Shown here in pieces: positions 45,251 through 56,365 of a stretch of 64,000 nt of DNA. A program made the position numbers and the translations under genes. Origin of the DNA: Prorocentrum cordatum (Eukaryota; Sar; Dinophyceae; Prorocentrales; Prorocentraceae); contig CAUYUJ010016371.1 of the NCBI GenBank assembly GCA_963575745.1, forward strand, positions 765,726 through 829,725. Reading direction: 5' to 3'. The notes under the pieces were generated by a model, which had not been told where the DNA came from, searched no databases, and saw nothing but the letters and a program-made list of their open reading frames with translations. The stretch's first letter is position 1. Every line of letters begins with the position of its first letter.

Positions 45251-45427
45251 CGTCGGCGTCGCTGCCCATGAGTCGGCGCCAGCGCCGGCGCGCGCTGTCG
45301 GTTGCAGGGGGGAGCCCCCTGGTTCGAACTTCCCGTGCAACGCAGTGGGGGGAGCCCTGTGCGCGTCGTCGTCGTCACCGTCGCCGTCGTCGTCGCCGCC
45401 GTCGTCATCGCCGTCGCCTTCGTCGTC

Positions 45428-45471
<44 letters not shown>

Positions 45472-45540
45472 TGCCGTCGCCGTCGTCGTCGCCATCGCCG
45501 TCGTCGTCGTCGTCGTCGTGGTGGTGGTGTTGGTGGTGGT

Positions 45541-45577
<37 letters not shown>

Positions 45578-46200
45578 TGCCCGACGGCGCCGGCGCCAGG
45601 GGCCCCTGCCCTGTTCGAACCCACCCCCCGTTGCAACTCAAGGGGGGATCGGCCCCTATGCGCGTCGTCGCCGTCGCCGTCGCCGTCGCCTCCGTCATCG
45701 CCTCCGTCGCCGTCGTCGTCGCCGCTGCCTGAGCTGGCGCCGGCGCTGGCGCGCGCCGTCGCGGCTGCAGGTGGGGCCCTCCTGGTTCGACCCCCCCCTG
45801 CAACTCAGGGGGGGGGGGTAGCCCTGTGCGCGTCGTCGTCGCCGCCGTCGTCGTCGTCGCCGCCGTCGCCGTTGCCGTCGCCTTCTTCGTCGTCGCCGTC
45901 GCCGTCGCCGTCGTCGTCGCCGTCGCCGTCGCCGTCGCAATTGCCGTCGCCGTTGCCGTCGTCGTCGTCGTCGTCGTGGTGGTGGTGGGCGTCGTCGTCG
46001 TCGTCGTCGTCGTGGTGGTGGTGGTCGTCGTCGTCGTCGCCATCGTCGTCGTCGTCGTCGTAGTCGCCGTCGTCGTGGTGGTCGTCGTCGTCGACCCTGC
46101 CCGACGGCGCCGGCGCCAGCGAGGCGCTCGCCGTCATCGGCTGCAGGGTGGGAGGGACCGCCCTCGTCGTCGCTGCCCTACAGCGCCGGTTCCAGCGACG
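43930..46200 (+). repeat. composite GTC/GCC satellite with recurring spacer modules
   Basis: Long GTCGCC/GTCGTC tracts are separated by a repeated spacer. This has CGCTGCCCGACGGCGCCGGC (44995, 45580, 46103 and variants), then GGCTGCAGGGTGGG, then GGTTCGA..CCCCCC and TGCAACTC with a G-run, then AGCCCTGTGCGCGTCGTCGTC-like sequence. Inside the first tract, 44217-44350 and 44400-44545 are near-identical copies with period about 180 bp. All frames are open and give Val/Ala, Arg or Ser-rich products that are not genes. Confidence 0.9.
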
Positions 46201-46219
46201 TCGCTCGCCGTCGTCTATT

Positions 46220-46510
46220 GCAAGGGAAGGGGCCCCCCTTGGTTCGACCCCCGTGCAACTCGACGGGGGGGCACCCCCCCTTCTGGTTCGACCCCCCCCC
46301 ACCTGGTTCGACCCCCCTGCAACTCGAGGGGGGGACCCCCACTTGGTTCGAGTCACCCACTCCTTGGACAGAAGGCCCCCCCCCGCGGTTTGAACCGCAC
46401 CCTTGGACAGAGAAGCCCCCCTTCCCCCTCTGGGTCGAATCCCCCCCCCACCCCTTGCAACTCAAGGGGGGGAGCCCTGGTTCGACCCTCCTCTCCCCAG
46501 CTTGACCCCC
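46220..46510 (+). repeat. GGTTCGACCCCCC / TGCAACTC hairpin module, tandem copies
   Basis: Copies near 46240, 46285, 46305, 46345, 46435 and 46480. C-run, TGCAACTC and G-run can pair as a hairpin. The same module lies between the GTC tracts and at 49770-49800. Confidence 0.75.
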
Positions 46511-46527
46511 CCACCCCAAGGGGCGTC

Positions 46528-47520
46528 TTTCCCAAACCAAACGGGTCTTCCCAAACCAAACTTTGGTTTGGGTGACCCAGGCCTCGGATTAGGAAGACCC
46601 GGTATGGTTTGGGAAGACTGCGTTGGTTTGGGAAGACCTGGTTGGTTTGGGAAGACCCGGGGTTGTGGTTTGGGAAGACCTGGTTAGTTTGGGAAGACCC
46701 GCTTGGTTTGGGAAGGCCCGGTGGGTTTGGTAGGACCCGGTTGGTTTGGGAAGACCCAATTGGTTTGGGAAGACCTGGCCGTTGTGGTTTGGGAAGACCC
46801 GGTTGGTTTGGGAAGACCCAGCCGTTTGGTTTGGGAAGACCCGTGGTGGTTTGGGAAGGCCCGCGCCTGGTTTGGGAACACCCAACTCTTGTGTTTTGGG
46901 AAGACCCGGTAGGTTTGGGAAGACCCGGGGCTTAGGTTTGGGAAGACCCGGCGCTTTAGTTTGGAAGACCCGGTAGGTTGGGGAAGACCCAGCTGGTTTG
47001 GGAATACCCGTGGGTGTTTGGGAAGAGCCGGCCGTTATGGTTTGGGAAGACCCGGGTGGTTTGTGAAATCTCGATTGGTTTGGGAAGACCCGGGTTTGCG
47101 GTTTGGGAAGACGCGGATGGTTTGGGAAGACCCGGTCGTCTGGCTTGGGAAGACCCGGTTGGTCTGGGAAGACCCGCGGCGGTTTGGGAATACCCGGTCC
47201 ACGTGGTTTGGGAAGACCCCGTTGGTTTGGGAAGACCCAGTTGGTTTGGGAAGACCCGGGGTTGTGGTTTGGACAAACGCGGTTGGTTTGGAAAGACCAG
47301 GCCGTTCGGTTTGGGAAGACCCCGTTGGTTTTGGGAAGACCCGGTCAGTTCGGGAAAGCCCGGCCGATTGGTTAGGGAAGACCCGATTGGTTTCGGAGGG
47401 CCCGGTTGGTTTGGGAAGACCCGGCCGCTGTGGTTTGGGAAGGCCCGTTTGGTTGGGATGACCCAGTTGGTTTGGGAAGGCCCGGGGTCGTGGTTCGAGA
47501 AGACCTCGGGGCGTGGTTCG
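46528..47520 (+). repeat. GGTTTGGGAAGACCCGG minisatellite, block 1
   Basis: About 40 units of 19-27 bp; longer units insert GGCCGTTGTGG-like sequence. The first two units are inverted, giving a hairpin CCCAAACCAAA-C-TTTGGTTTGGG at 46550-46572. Confidence 0.93.
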
Positions 47521-47689
47521 GGACCCCCACATCGGGCGAATAGGAAAGGGAGGGTAACCCCAAAGGGGGGATGAGGAAAGGGGCCCTGAAGAAACCCGAG
47601 CCTAAACGGTCCCTTTAGGGCCCCAGAAACTACCTCAGACGATGCCGGGAGGGAGAACGCGAGTCAACCGTTCGAGCTCACCCCCCAGG

Positions 47690-47800
47690 ATGCACCCCGA
47701 GGTGTCCCCAAGAGTTCCCGAGAATCCCCCAAGAGGCCCCAAGGGCCCCCCAAGAGGAAACGAGAAGCCACAACGGGCTCCCAGGATGCCGCCAACTGCC
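47690..47800 (+). repeat. short CCAAGAGGC-type array
   Basis: Same family as 18885-19140. Confidence 0.65.
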
Positions 47801-48019
47801 CAGTACATGCACCCGCAAGCCCCCCGAACATATCCCAAGAAGCAAACACATGAGAATGAGGAGTCCCATAGGGGAGATGAGGAACAAGAAGAGGCCTCGG
47901 CAGGGTAGATCTTGCCGGAAGCTCAAGCGCGCGCCGGCACAAGCAGAGACGACGAGCGCCGAGAAGCAACGAGCGGCGACGAGCAGGCACGACCAACGAC
48001 GAACAGCGACGACGCTGAA

Positions 48020-48870
48020 CCCCCCGAGACGACAAGGACGCCACAGAAACAAATTCTGTGACACTGGAGCCCCTGTACCGGCGAGGGCGCCAGAGAGGCA
48101 GATGCCGTGACACTGGAGCCCCCGAAACAACAAGAACGCAGCCCCTGGTACAACGAGAACGCCACAGTGACAAATTCTGCGACACTGACGCCCTGGAGAC
48201 GACAAGCACGCTACAGGGGCACCTTCTGTGACACTGGAGTCCCTGGTGCGACGAGGGCGCTACAGAGACAGATTTTGTGATACTGAAGTTCCCGAGGCGA
48301 CAAGGACGCTACAGGGAGATAGCTTGTAACGCTAAACCCCTGGTACGACGAGGGCGCTACAGAGACAAATCTAGTGACACTGACGCCCCCGAAACGACAA
48401 GTTCGCAGCCCCTGGCACGACGAGAACGCTACAGAGACAAATTCTGTGACACTGACGCCACCGAGACGACAAGGACGCTACAAGGGCCAATTCTGTGATA
48501 CTAGAGTCCCTGATACGTCGCGAGCGCTGGAAACGAAGATTTGTCGATACTGAAGTCCCCAGGACGACAAGGACGCTACAGGGGCATAGCTTGAAACACT
48601 AGTACCCCTGATACGACGAGGGCGCTACAGAGACAAATTTAGTAACACTGAAGCCCCCGAGACGACAAGTACGCAGCCCCTGGCACGACGAGAACGTTAC
48701 AGAGACAAATTCTGTGACACTGACGCCACCGAGACGACGAGGACGCTACAGGGTCAAATTCTGTGACAATAGAGTCCCTGATGCGACGGGGGTGCTACAG
48801 AGACAGATTTGGTGGTACTGAAGTCCCCGCGACGACAAGGACGCTACAAGGACTAACTTTGTAACAACAG
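48020..48870 (+). repeat. tandem repeat of about 50 bp with 267-bp higher-order period
   Basis: Basic unit GACGACAAGGACGCTACAG + AGACAAATTCTGTGACACTG. The marker GCAGCCCCTGG, absent from most units, occurs at 48138, 48405 and 48673 (spacing 267 and 268), which defines a higher-order repeat. Confidence 0.88.
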
Positions 48871-48879
48871 AACCCGTGG

Positions 48880-49440
48880 GAAGGGGATAAGACAGGTAGA
48901 GGGGGGAAGGAAACGAGGGAGGGGGAGAGGTAAATTGGGGAGAGGAGGGAGAAAGGAACCCAGGGGAGGAAAAAGTGGGGATAGGAGCGAGGAGGGAATG
49001 GAGGAAGAAGACGAAATGGACCCTCCTCAAAGCACTCTTCCTCGACATCAATGCTACCGGACGACGTGAGTCAGAACGTCTATGGTCATGTGCCACGCAG
49101 CATTACAAGCTTGACGACCAGGTGCCCAATGTCCGAATCATGGAAACGACAGCGGGGACAGAAATAATGACAGTTGGCAACATCCGAAAACTCTTGGAAG
49201 GACGGCGTTGACCTCTCATGTAGTCTCCTACTTTATCGCCGTCAATTTCCACCCTGCTTCCGCTGGCGGAACAGCCCTCGGTTTCCTGGCGTTGGCTCTC
49301 GCCCAGGGCGAGAGGTTCACAACTCATCCCCTCGAACTAGGCCCACGCACATCTGAATGGCGCACGCCAAATCTGACCTAAACTAGAATCCAAGAACCCG
49401 GTCGGACAGGCATGAAAGAACAAAACATGGCACGTCTCAA
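48880..49440. other. no gene recognised
   Basis: Purine-rich DNA, then AT-richer unique DNA. A 78-codon plus-strand frame (48975-49211) is unassigned. Confidence 0.4.
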
Positions 49441-49446
49441 TTGTAG

Positions 49447-49745
49447 AAGACCCGGAATGATAGTTTGAGGAGACCCGTTTGGTTTGGGAAGACCCGGGGA
49501 ATTGGTTTGGGAAGACCCGGTTGGCTTGAGAAGACCCGGACGTTGGTTTGGGAAGACCATATTGGTTTGGGAAGACCCTGTACGTTGGTTTGAGAAGACC
49601 CGGGTTTGGTTTGGGAAGACCTGGGGGCGTTGGTTTGGGAAGACCCGCTTGGTTTGGAAGATCCGGGTTTGGTTTAGGAAGACCCGGCGGTCTGGTTCCG
49701 CAACATTTGGTTTGGGAAGAGACCCGTTTGGTTTGGGAAAACCCT
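49447..49745 (+). repeat. GGTTTGGGAAGACCCGG minisatellite, block 2
   Basis: About 13 units, same orientation and type as block 1. Confidence 0.92.
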
Positions 49746-49759
49746 GGTCCCCCCCCCAC

Positions 49760-50519
49760 CCCCCTGCATCTCAGAGGGGGGGCGCTCTGGTTCGAACCCC
49801 CCGCCCCCTCTTCACAGCGTCCACAGAACGCCCCGCCCCCTCTTCAACCCCCGTTCCTACCTGTAGATCGCATTACTTCCAGCAGAGCTGGTGAGCCCGT
49901 GCTCTCTGGTGTCATCAGGCCCAGCTGCAGGCCTCGTCTCCGATTCGATGGCGCGCAATATGGGTGGGGCGAGGGGTTGTCCAGTCCTGTCACGTCGCGG
50001 GGATCTGGGGGAGTCCGCCGGAGCTCGACCCAAGGCCGTGCCGCTCAAATTGCCATTGCTGATGCGCTCTGATGCACCATGATTCTCTTCTTCTGCGATG
50101 GAGCATCTGGAGATGCCAGCACGCATGCTGGGAACTCCAGCATGTTCGAAGCTGCCTCATCTACAGCACCTGGCTTCACGTCATGGTGTGGCGTTTGGGG
50201 GCTCTTTGAGCGTGAGGCCCACGCACTTGACCTTGATTATTTCGGGGCGCTCGGGGAGGCCATTCAGGGCGCTCGGGACGGGCGCCCTTGCTTCCTAGGG
50301 CCGAGAACTCGCACGTAGAATCGCCTAGAACCGCCCCAGCAAACTATTAACTCCAAGCGTCTGTGCCGCGTCATCGCGACAGGCGTCTACTCAAAACGAG
50401 AACATCAAGTGGCTGGCTAGCTAGCCCTGACATTTCTGGACGCGGCCAGACCCGCATGCTGACCGAGAGGGAGGGAGGAGACCTCCCAGACGGGGCCCAA
50501 GCAGATGGAGTCGGAGGAT
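49760..50519. other. no gene recognised
   Basis: Unique DNA. A 79-codon plus frame at 50079-50318 has normal composition but no domain. Confidence 0.35.
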
Positions 50520-50640
50520 CGGGCCGCATCGTCAATGCATCGGCAATTCATCGCCGATACATCGGCGATGCATCGGCGACGCCAGCGCGGAGCAAATCGG
50601 ACTCCACATCGAGCCGCATCGTCGATGCATCGGCGATGTG
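50520..50640 (+). repeat. ATGCATCGGCGA iteron-like cluster
   Basis: GATGCATCGGCGAT-type units at about 50535, 50552, 50562 and 50622, with an inverted pair CATCGCCGAT-AC-ATCGGCGATG at 50549-50570. Confidence 0.75.
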
Positions 50641-50989
50641 GCACGATGCCACAGTCGGACTTGATTGGACAGGGCACGCGAGAGGAGACCCTTCCGAGGG
50701 CCACGCTGCCATGGGAATGTAGAAGGCACGGGTCGCGAGACACGGGACGCAAGGGTGCCCTTGATTTGGAAGGGTCGACCTGCTAATCAGGGCCGACGGA
50801 GTGGACGGCGGGAGGACGGGGAGCGGCGAAGAAGAGAAGGAACGGGCGCGATTAGGCCGTGGCGCTATCCAGACACCGCGCGGCTGTCCCAGGGCAAGCC
50901 TTTGGCAAGCCCTCGGCGAGCTCTTCAAGGATGTTCGCTGGGTGGTCCATGAAGCTGGTCAACGAATCCTGGACCACTGCGGCTCGGGA

Positions 50990-51110
50990 AGGAGCCCCCG
51001 TCTTCATCCTCCACCTCCTCATCCTCCTTCTCCCTTCCTCCCTCATCCTTCTTCCCTCCTCCCTCTTCCATCTCCCCCCTCCGTCCTCCGTACCTCAGCT
51101 CTAACATCCT
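50990..51110 (+). repeat. CCTCCATCC/TCC-rich stretch
   Basis: Degenerate pyrimidine-rich sequence. Confidence 0.6.
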
Positions 51111-51114
51111 CCTG

Positions 51115-51830
51115 CGAGCGTTGCTGCAGGTAAAAACGTTGCTGTGAGCATGTGGCCTCTGTTATAGTCAGCGTTGCTGGTGGCGACGAATTCACTCACC
51201 CATGCTAATCACACTGACCGTCTAGAGGTATCAATTCATCAACCACGGCTCTTTCAGCAATTCACTGCGTCACCAAGGCGCTGCTGAACGCCAAATAGTT
51301 GGCGCACGTGTCTCGCAATCATTTGCTGCATCGCATCATTCCCGTGGCTCGCTCTTGTCGCACATATGCTTTCTGTCCACTCTCGGACTATCCACGTCCT
51401 CCTGAAATCCACGATGTATTGGTTGCCTGCTAACCATCTAGACAACCAGCTCTACGACCACAGAAGGACGCAAGTAGAGGCACGCTCTCTTGATCATGTC
51501 AAAAGGGCCAGCACTGATGGGAACATAAATCTAACATGCCACAACTTAACGACAACATATCTTCTCACATATGTGCTGCCCCGAACCCGTCACCGTACTG
51601 GAAGCGCTGAGCAGAGCGTCCTCATCACAACTATTCTTGACCCTTGGACAAAAAATCGGTGCAATCTCGCCTCAACCAGCCAACGACCCAGAAACCAACG
51701 GAAGCCACTGCAAGTCAAGAACATTTCCCTCCCATTTCGCCAAAATGACCGACGATGGCATGCCGGACAGCCCCAATCGGTCAGATATTGTCTCCAAGAG
51801 GGTCCAACAGGCCTGCAAATTCGCTGATGG
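51115..51830. other. AT-richer unique DNA, no gene recognised
   Basis: A 153-codon plus-strand frame (51366-51827) has ordinary composition but no domain that I recognise. Confidence 0.35.
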
Positions 51831-51834
51831 TGAA

Positions 51835-52330
51835 TTTCAGACGGCCCAAGATGCCTCCGGCACGGCTCAGGAGGCCTCCAAAGAACCACCAGGAGTGGCC
51901 GAAACGGCCAAGATAGTGGATTCCCCCGTCTGGAAAAAAACGAACGTGTTTGCGTTCTCGCATTTTCTGGCTACCTTCAGCCCAGCTTGCCCCAGAAACC
52001 CAAGGTGGTCCCAGAACTTTCCCAAATCAACCAAGAGATCACCAAAAGGAGAGGGCCCGAAAACGGCCCCACTGCAACCCCAAAGCGGCCCAAGGCAGCA
52101 CCAAGACGGCCCAAGAGAACTCGAGAACGGATCAATAGAGTCGCAAGGCTGCCCTCCCGAGACCAAAGAAATTCTTAAGACGGTACAGAAATCCCTCCAA
52201 TACGGTTTCCGAATGCGCCAGGCTGCCCGAGAGCACCAGGCGGCCCAATAGAGCTCAAGAGGCCCCGAAATATCTCCAGATGAAAGGAGCCCCCATTGAA
52301 ACCTAAGATGACCCCAGCGGGTCCCTCCCC
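51835..52330 (+). repeat. CCAAGAGGC-type arrays
   Basis: Two blocks separated by an AT-richer plug at 51900-51990. Confidence 0.8.
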
Positions 52331-52349
52331 CATGCTCCCCCAGTGGTCT

Positions 52350-52430
52350 GCCCAAGCGCTGGGGGAACACGTTGTCCACTAGTACGGCCAGGCGTTTCCA
52401 GGATAGGGACGGCGGTGATTCGCCTGAAAC
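52350..52430 (+). repeat. dispersed module shared with 42095-42200
   Basis: CGCTGGGGGAACACG then GTCC, and GGCGGTGATT about 50 bp later, in the same order and orientation at both sites. Both lie just after a CCAAGAGGC-type array. Confidence 0.75.
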
Positions 52431-53127
52431 TGACAAACACACTTGACAACATTCCGTGCCCGATGTGAAACACAAATCCCTCACGTTCGCGTGGTAACAC
52501 CCTGCCCCCCCCCCCTTTGCTCCCCCCACTCGTACGATCCTCTCCGTTTTCGCTCCCACCCCCTTGCCCCTCCCTCTCCCCCTCCTTTTTTCCCTCCGTG
52601 TTTCCTACGAAGATGCTGTGAAGTTCTAGGGTTGTAGCTGCCAAGGATGAGCCCAGATGGGGGCAATGCTGAACAAACAATTCCTACGATCTCGCGAAAG
52701 ACCACCACTCCATGGTAAGCTCAGGGGCTCGGTCTTCAGCTAGTCGACAACGAGCTAAACTGGTGACTGTGGGATTCATCCTCCGCTATTCGGATCTCGC
52801 CCTGGAAGTTGTCTGGTGCCTCCTGGCTCAGGCGAGATTATACAAGAGCGGCGCAGAAACGATCCTTCCGGTTTCCTGCGTCGCGGCCGTGGAACTTATC
52901 TGCGCCTTGGTTGACTCTGGGAGCTTGCTGTCGAGAGGCCTGCCGAACGCCCGCCTCAAGACCAACCATGCGCGATTAGCGACCCCGCTCGCATTCCTAC
53001 TGCGACTCTGAGACAGTGCGCTGGCTGCGCCACTAGTAAACAACATTCTCGGCGCGGCCGCCTTCGCCCCCCCCCCCCCCCCCCCGCGCGCGCGCCGCGC
53101 GCGCGCGCCCCTCCGCCCGCCGACGCG
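52431..53127. other. no gene recognised
   Basis: C-runs at 52505 and 53071-53092 and a CGCGCG-rich stretch (53085-53130). A 99-codon plus frame (52712-53011) is unassigned. Confidence 0.35.
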
Positions 53128-53745
53128 CGCGCGATAGCGAAGACAAATCCCAATATATTAACTTGATAAGGTTGCTCCCCTCCACCCCCCGCTCCTCTCT
53201 GAAGCCCTCGAGTAACAAGCGTTGCAGATCAACGGCGGCGAGTGTCAAACAACATGTTCTAACGAACCTGCGCCGCGCGCGCGCTATATCGCGCGCCCAA
53301 AGTGGGCCAGAGCGGCCGCGGTGACTCGTGGGGGAGAGGCCAACGATATCAACGAATCCGACCGAATAACATCATGACTTTGCCTGCCCCACCCGATCGA
53401 GCCTGCTTTCAGCGCAGTCTGCGGCCGCGGCTACTCGGGGGGGCGACGCCTCTAAAACAGGCCTTGTCGCGAAAACGGCAGCGCGGAGGCGTGCGCCAGA
53501 TGAGTGGACAAAGCTGACAATTTAATGCAGGCGTGCACAGCAATGGCCGCGCGCACGCGCGCGCAGCAACGCCGCCGACGCCATCTAGACGCAGATGGCG
53601 CCCCCCGAAGCCTCCGGGCCCGCGCCTCGAGGCCCGCGGCCTCCCCGAGAACGCAACTGCGCTCGGAAGGATTTGGGCGGTGCATCTGCGACTTGCACTG
53701 AAGCTTAAATCAGGGCAAGACCACGCGCGCACGCGCACGCGCAAG
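53128..53745 (+). repeat. long direct repeat, copy A (CpG-rich)
   Basis: Aligns along its whole length with 56834-57440 in the same orientation. Shared landmarks: GATCAACGGCGGCG (53227), GCCTGCTTTCAGCGC, CATCTAGACGCAGATGG and CTGAAGCTTAAATC. A plausible terminal repeat of the element between them. The far end is a short GCGCAC tract. Confidence 0.8.
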
Positions 53746-53857
53746 ACCACCGCTTCAAATTACAAAGAGGTTCCGGCGAAGTGCCGCTGGCTCGACGAGA
53801 TCACGGGCGGGCAAGCTCGCGCGCGCGCGGGAGGGCGGCGCGTCTCGGCTGCTAGCA

Positions 53858-55201
53858 TCAACCGCGCAGATGCCCCAGCAATCGCACAATGTCGCTCAAG
53901 CAAGGGTGGCTTGTCGCGCGAGCGGCGGGTGACAGATCAATCGGCGGAATCACGCCACTCAAGGTCTCACCCTCCGCCAGAGTAGACGGGGCGGCAGATG
54001 TAGCAAAGCGAGAAAGGATCCAACGGAGACCGCAGCTCGACGCAGCAGCGCCAAGAATAGACGTGCACTTGCGGAGAATCTCAGCGAAGAAATTCTCGGC
54101 GCAAGTGGTAGCACTGCGACTGAGCGCACGCGCGATGAGGCACGTCTCAAGACAAACAACATCTATCACAAGCTGCACAGATAAGGAAATAACCTTCCAT
54201 GCGCTGGGAGACGCCCACGAACTGGATCCCCAAACGCGTCGTTGGACGTCGGCAGGCTGGACCATCAAAACTGCCCATGGCGGGGTGTCCTGGAGCGGCC
54301 CCACGTTCCAGCCACCGTCGGAATCGAGATGCTGGAAGAACCTCGCCCTGATTGTGGAGTGCCTTCTGACTTCCTTCAGCCATGGTGATACGTCGGCGTC
54401 GAAGCTACGGAGCTTGAACTGCCGCTGCGAAGCGGACTTATGCTGGCACACATGCGACCGCCGTTTCTTCCACGGCAGCGGAATGAGCTCAGCCAGAGAC
54501 ATCGCATCTTTGCGATCCGTACTGATGCCCGGCAAGAAGCACGCCTCGCGGGCCGTCTCCCGGCCCATCGCGGCGGCAAAGAGAGGCGAAGGAGCGCGCG
54601 GGAGGGCAGGGCCCTCATCCTTGTCCTGCCTGGGTCCCCGCGTGGCTGGGGGCGGGCCGTCGGCGGACTTGAACGCGCTCACCAGCTCGCGGACGTCGGT
54701 GCCCGTCTGGGCGGCGGTGCTCTGGATGGACTGATTGGCCTCCTACTGCTTGGACTGCTCGGCGCCGAGGACGTCGAAGCCCTGGCGGGGCTTCTTGAAA
54801 ACGGGCTGCGACTCCGGGTCGAAACCGCCAGGAGCTGCTGGCGACGACGTCGTGGCCGAAAGGGATGGCGAGGAAGCGGGCGCCTGGCTCTGCCGAGCGA
54901 ACTCGGAGAGCTCCTTGACCGTCTCGGTCATGCTGGAGCCCCCGCGCGGCGCTGGCAACTGCGGCGACGTCGCCTCCACCCGGGGCGGCGCCGGGGGCTG
55001 GGCAGCTTCGATGGCCGCCGCGAGCGCCGCGGCCAACTCGTGCGCGGAGGCGCCGACAGGAGGCGCGCCATGGCCGACTGGCGTCACCTGCGGGGTCACT
55101 TGCGCGGTGTGTGACTGGGCGCGGGCAGCAGCGCTGCTAGGTTGGGCCATCTGTCCAAGGCTCGCAATATTTCCCATCACATCATTGAACTGGTCGGCCA
55201 T
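53858..55201 (-). pseudogene. retroelement-associated ORF, 448 codons with one internal TAG
   Basis: A minus-strand frame starts at 55201 (MADQFNDVMGNIASLGQMAQ) and stays open to 53858 except for one TAG at 54743-54745. The N-terminal 150 residues are Ala/Pro/Gln/Ser-rich and disordered-looking. The second part has a basic stretch (PLPWKKRRSHVCQHKSASQ) and a Cys/Leu-rich region near the end (VVCLETCLIARALSRSATTC). No domain is recognised; it might be a Gag-like or accessory protein. It lies downstream of the RT on the same strand, between the two long direct repeats. The single stop in an otherwise open GC-rich frame suggests recent decay, readthrough or a sequencing error. A 448-codon frame is also easier to get by chance in GC-rich DNA. 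Confidence 0.5.
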
Positions 55202-55449
55202 CGTGGCAAAGTCTCCGCCCTGGCGAGGCTGAAATCCACGATGGTGGTTGGCGTGGCGCCGTGGGCCTTTGCCGCCGCCCTGACTCGCTCACCTCCCATG
55301 GCTGGCGTCGGAACGGGAGCGGGCGGCAGAAGACGGGGTCGGGCTCTTCGAGGTCGAACCTCTGAGGCGCGTCCAAGAAGGGCTCGGGCCAGAGAACAGT
55401 TCCAGACATGGTGGCGTAGGGCTCGGGGCGCGCTGGGCCCAGCTGGGGA

Positions 55450-56236
55450 CTAGGCTTCGGGGGCAAGTCGAACGGCCAGTAGGGCTAGACCCTGTACTTC
55501 CGGGGAGGGCTGCATGCGCGCCCAGGGCTCATAGATGAACTTGAATGGGTGCCCAATATGGATGCGCGCCAAGATGTCGACAATAATCGCGCGGAGTAAA
55601 GAGCCAGATGGTTCGTTATACTGCGCCAGCGTGAAAGTCCACCCCGAAGTTCGGCCCGATTTCTTTGTGCATCTTGCCTCTGATGGGGCGCGCGCGGGGG
55701 GGGGGGGGGGGGGGCGCCTTTGCGATGTCCCGGGGGCCCTCGGGCGAAGCAAATCTCACATGTTCGCGGTGGGGGCGGAGCAAGAACTCCTGGGCATTGA
55801 AATGGGCCCTGGCATCTAGAAACGTTGCGGCGACAGTCTCGACAGTCGCGAAATCGAGCTTCTCGTCAACCTTAAAGACCGCAGTATTTCTGTAGACGCA
55901 GGCAATGATGCCCCGAACGCGTCCTCGGCAAAGGGTGCGAGACAACAGGATGAGATCGTCCGCGCATCGGCCAGTTGCCCGGCGGCGAAAGCGCGAGGGG
56001 TTGGCAAGGTCGCACTGGGTCTCGCAGCGACTGGGCACTAGCTCGAAGATGCAGCCTGAGAGCGGGCCTCCGATCGGAATGCCTCGAAGGCGCCGCAAGC
56101 AGACATCGCCCGTGCGGAAAGTTCGCGCGCTGAGAAATCCACGCGCTGCTTGGCGCATTGACTTCGCGGAGAAGAGAGTGCGATCGCTATGCGGTATCTT
56201 GTAATGCCCCCCCCCCCCCCCCATCGTGCATCGCAT
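55450..56236 (-). pseudogene. reverse transcriptase fragment, second retroelement
   Basis: The minus strand carries RRLRGIPIGGPLSGCIF (56046-56095), which matches the RT block before the active site, and GRCADDLILLSRTLC (55936-55975) with the catalytic (Y/C)-A-D-D; here Cys replaces the usual Tyr. Downstream KVDEKLDFATVETVAATFLD fits the palm-thumb region. A G-run at 55699-55717 (read as poly-Pro) marks a frameshift: the C-terminal part (FTLAQYNEPSGSLLRAIIVD) continues in another frame, in the order expected from dinoflagellate RTs of this type. The N-terminal part beyond 56208 is lost in another homopolymer and a GA repeat. RT identity is fairly firm; the lineage (LTR, LINE or other) is open. 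Confidence 0.72.
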
Positions 56237-56322
56237 CCTTCATCTGCGCTCGTGATGGTGACTGCGCGTGCTTTGGTGACCTCTGGGGCCCGATCGGCCC
56301 TCGGGAACTATCGCAGCGGAAC

Positions 56323-56327
<5 letters not shown>

Positions 56328-56364
<37 letters not shown>
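56328..56364 (+). repeat. GA dinucleotide run
   Basis: Perfect GA run in the region where the RT N-terminus should lie. Confidence 0.93.

Positions 56365-56365
<1 letters not shown>

Noticed and set aside
43930-46200. 547-codon Val/Ala/Ser/Arg-rich protein
   Set aside because: Stop-free GTC and GCC repeats give long frames in most phases on both strands.
45330-46500. tRNA genes suggested by GGTTCGA(A/C)CC, a T-arm-like motif
   Set aside because: The motif is part of a repeated C-run/G-run hairpin module; no acceptor stem, D-arm or anticodon arm can be folded around any copy.
46545-47520. Telomeric repeat
   Set aside because: TTTGGGAAGACCC units resemble TTTAGGG only superficially, have 19-27 bp variable length and are internal.
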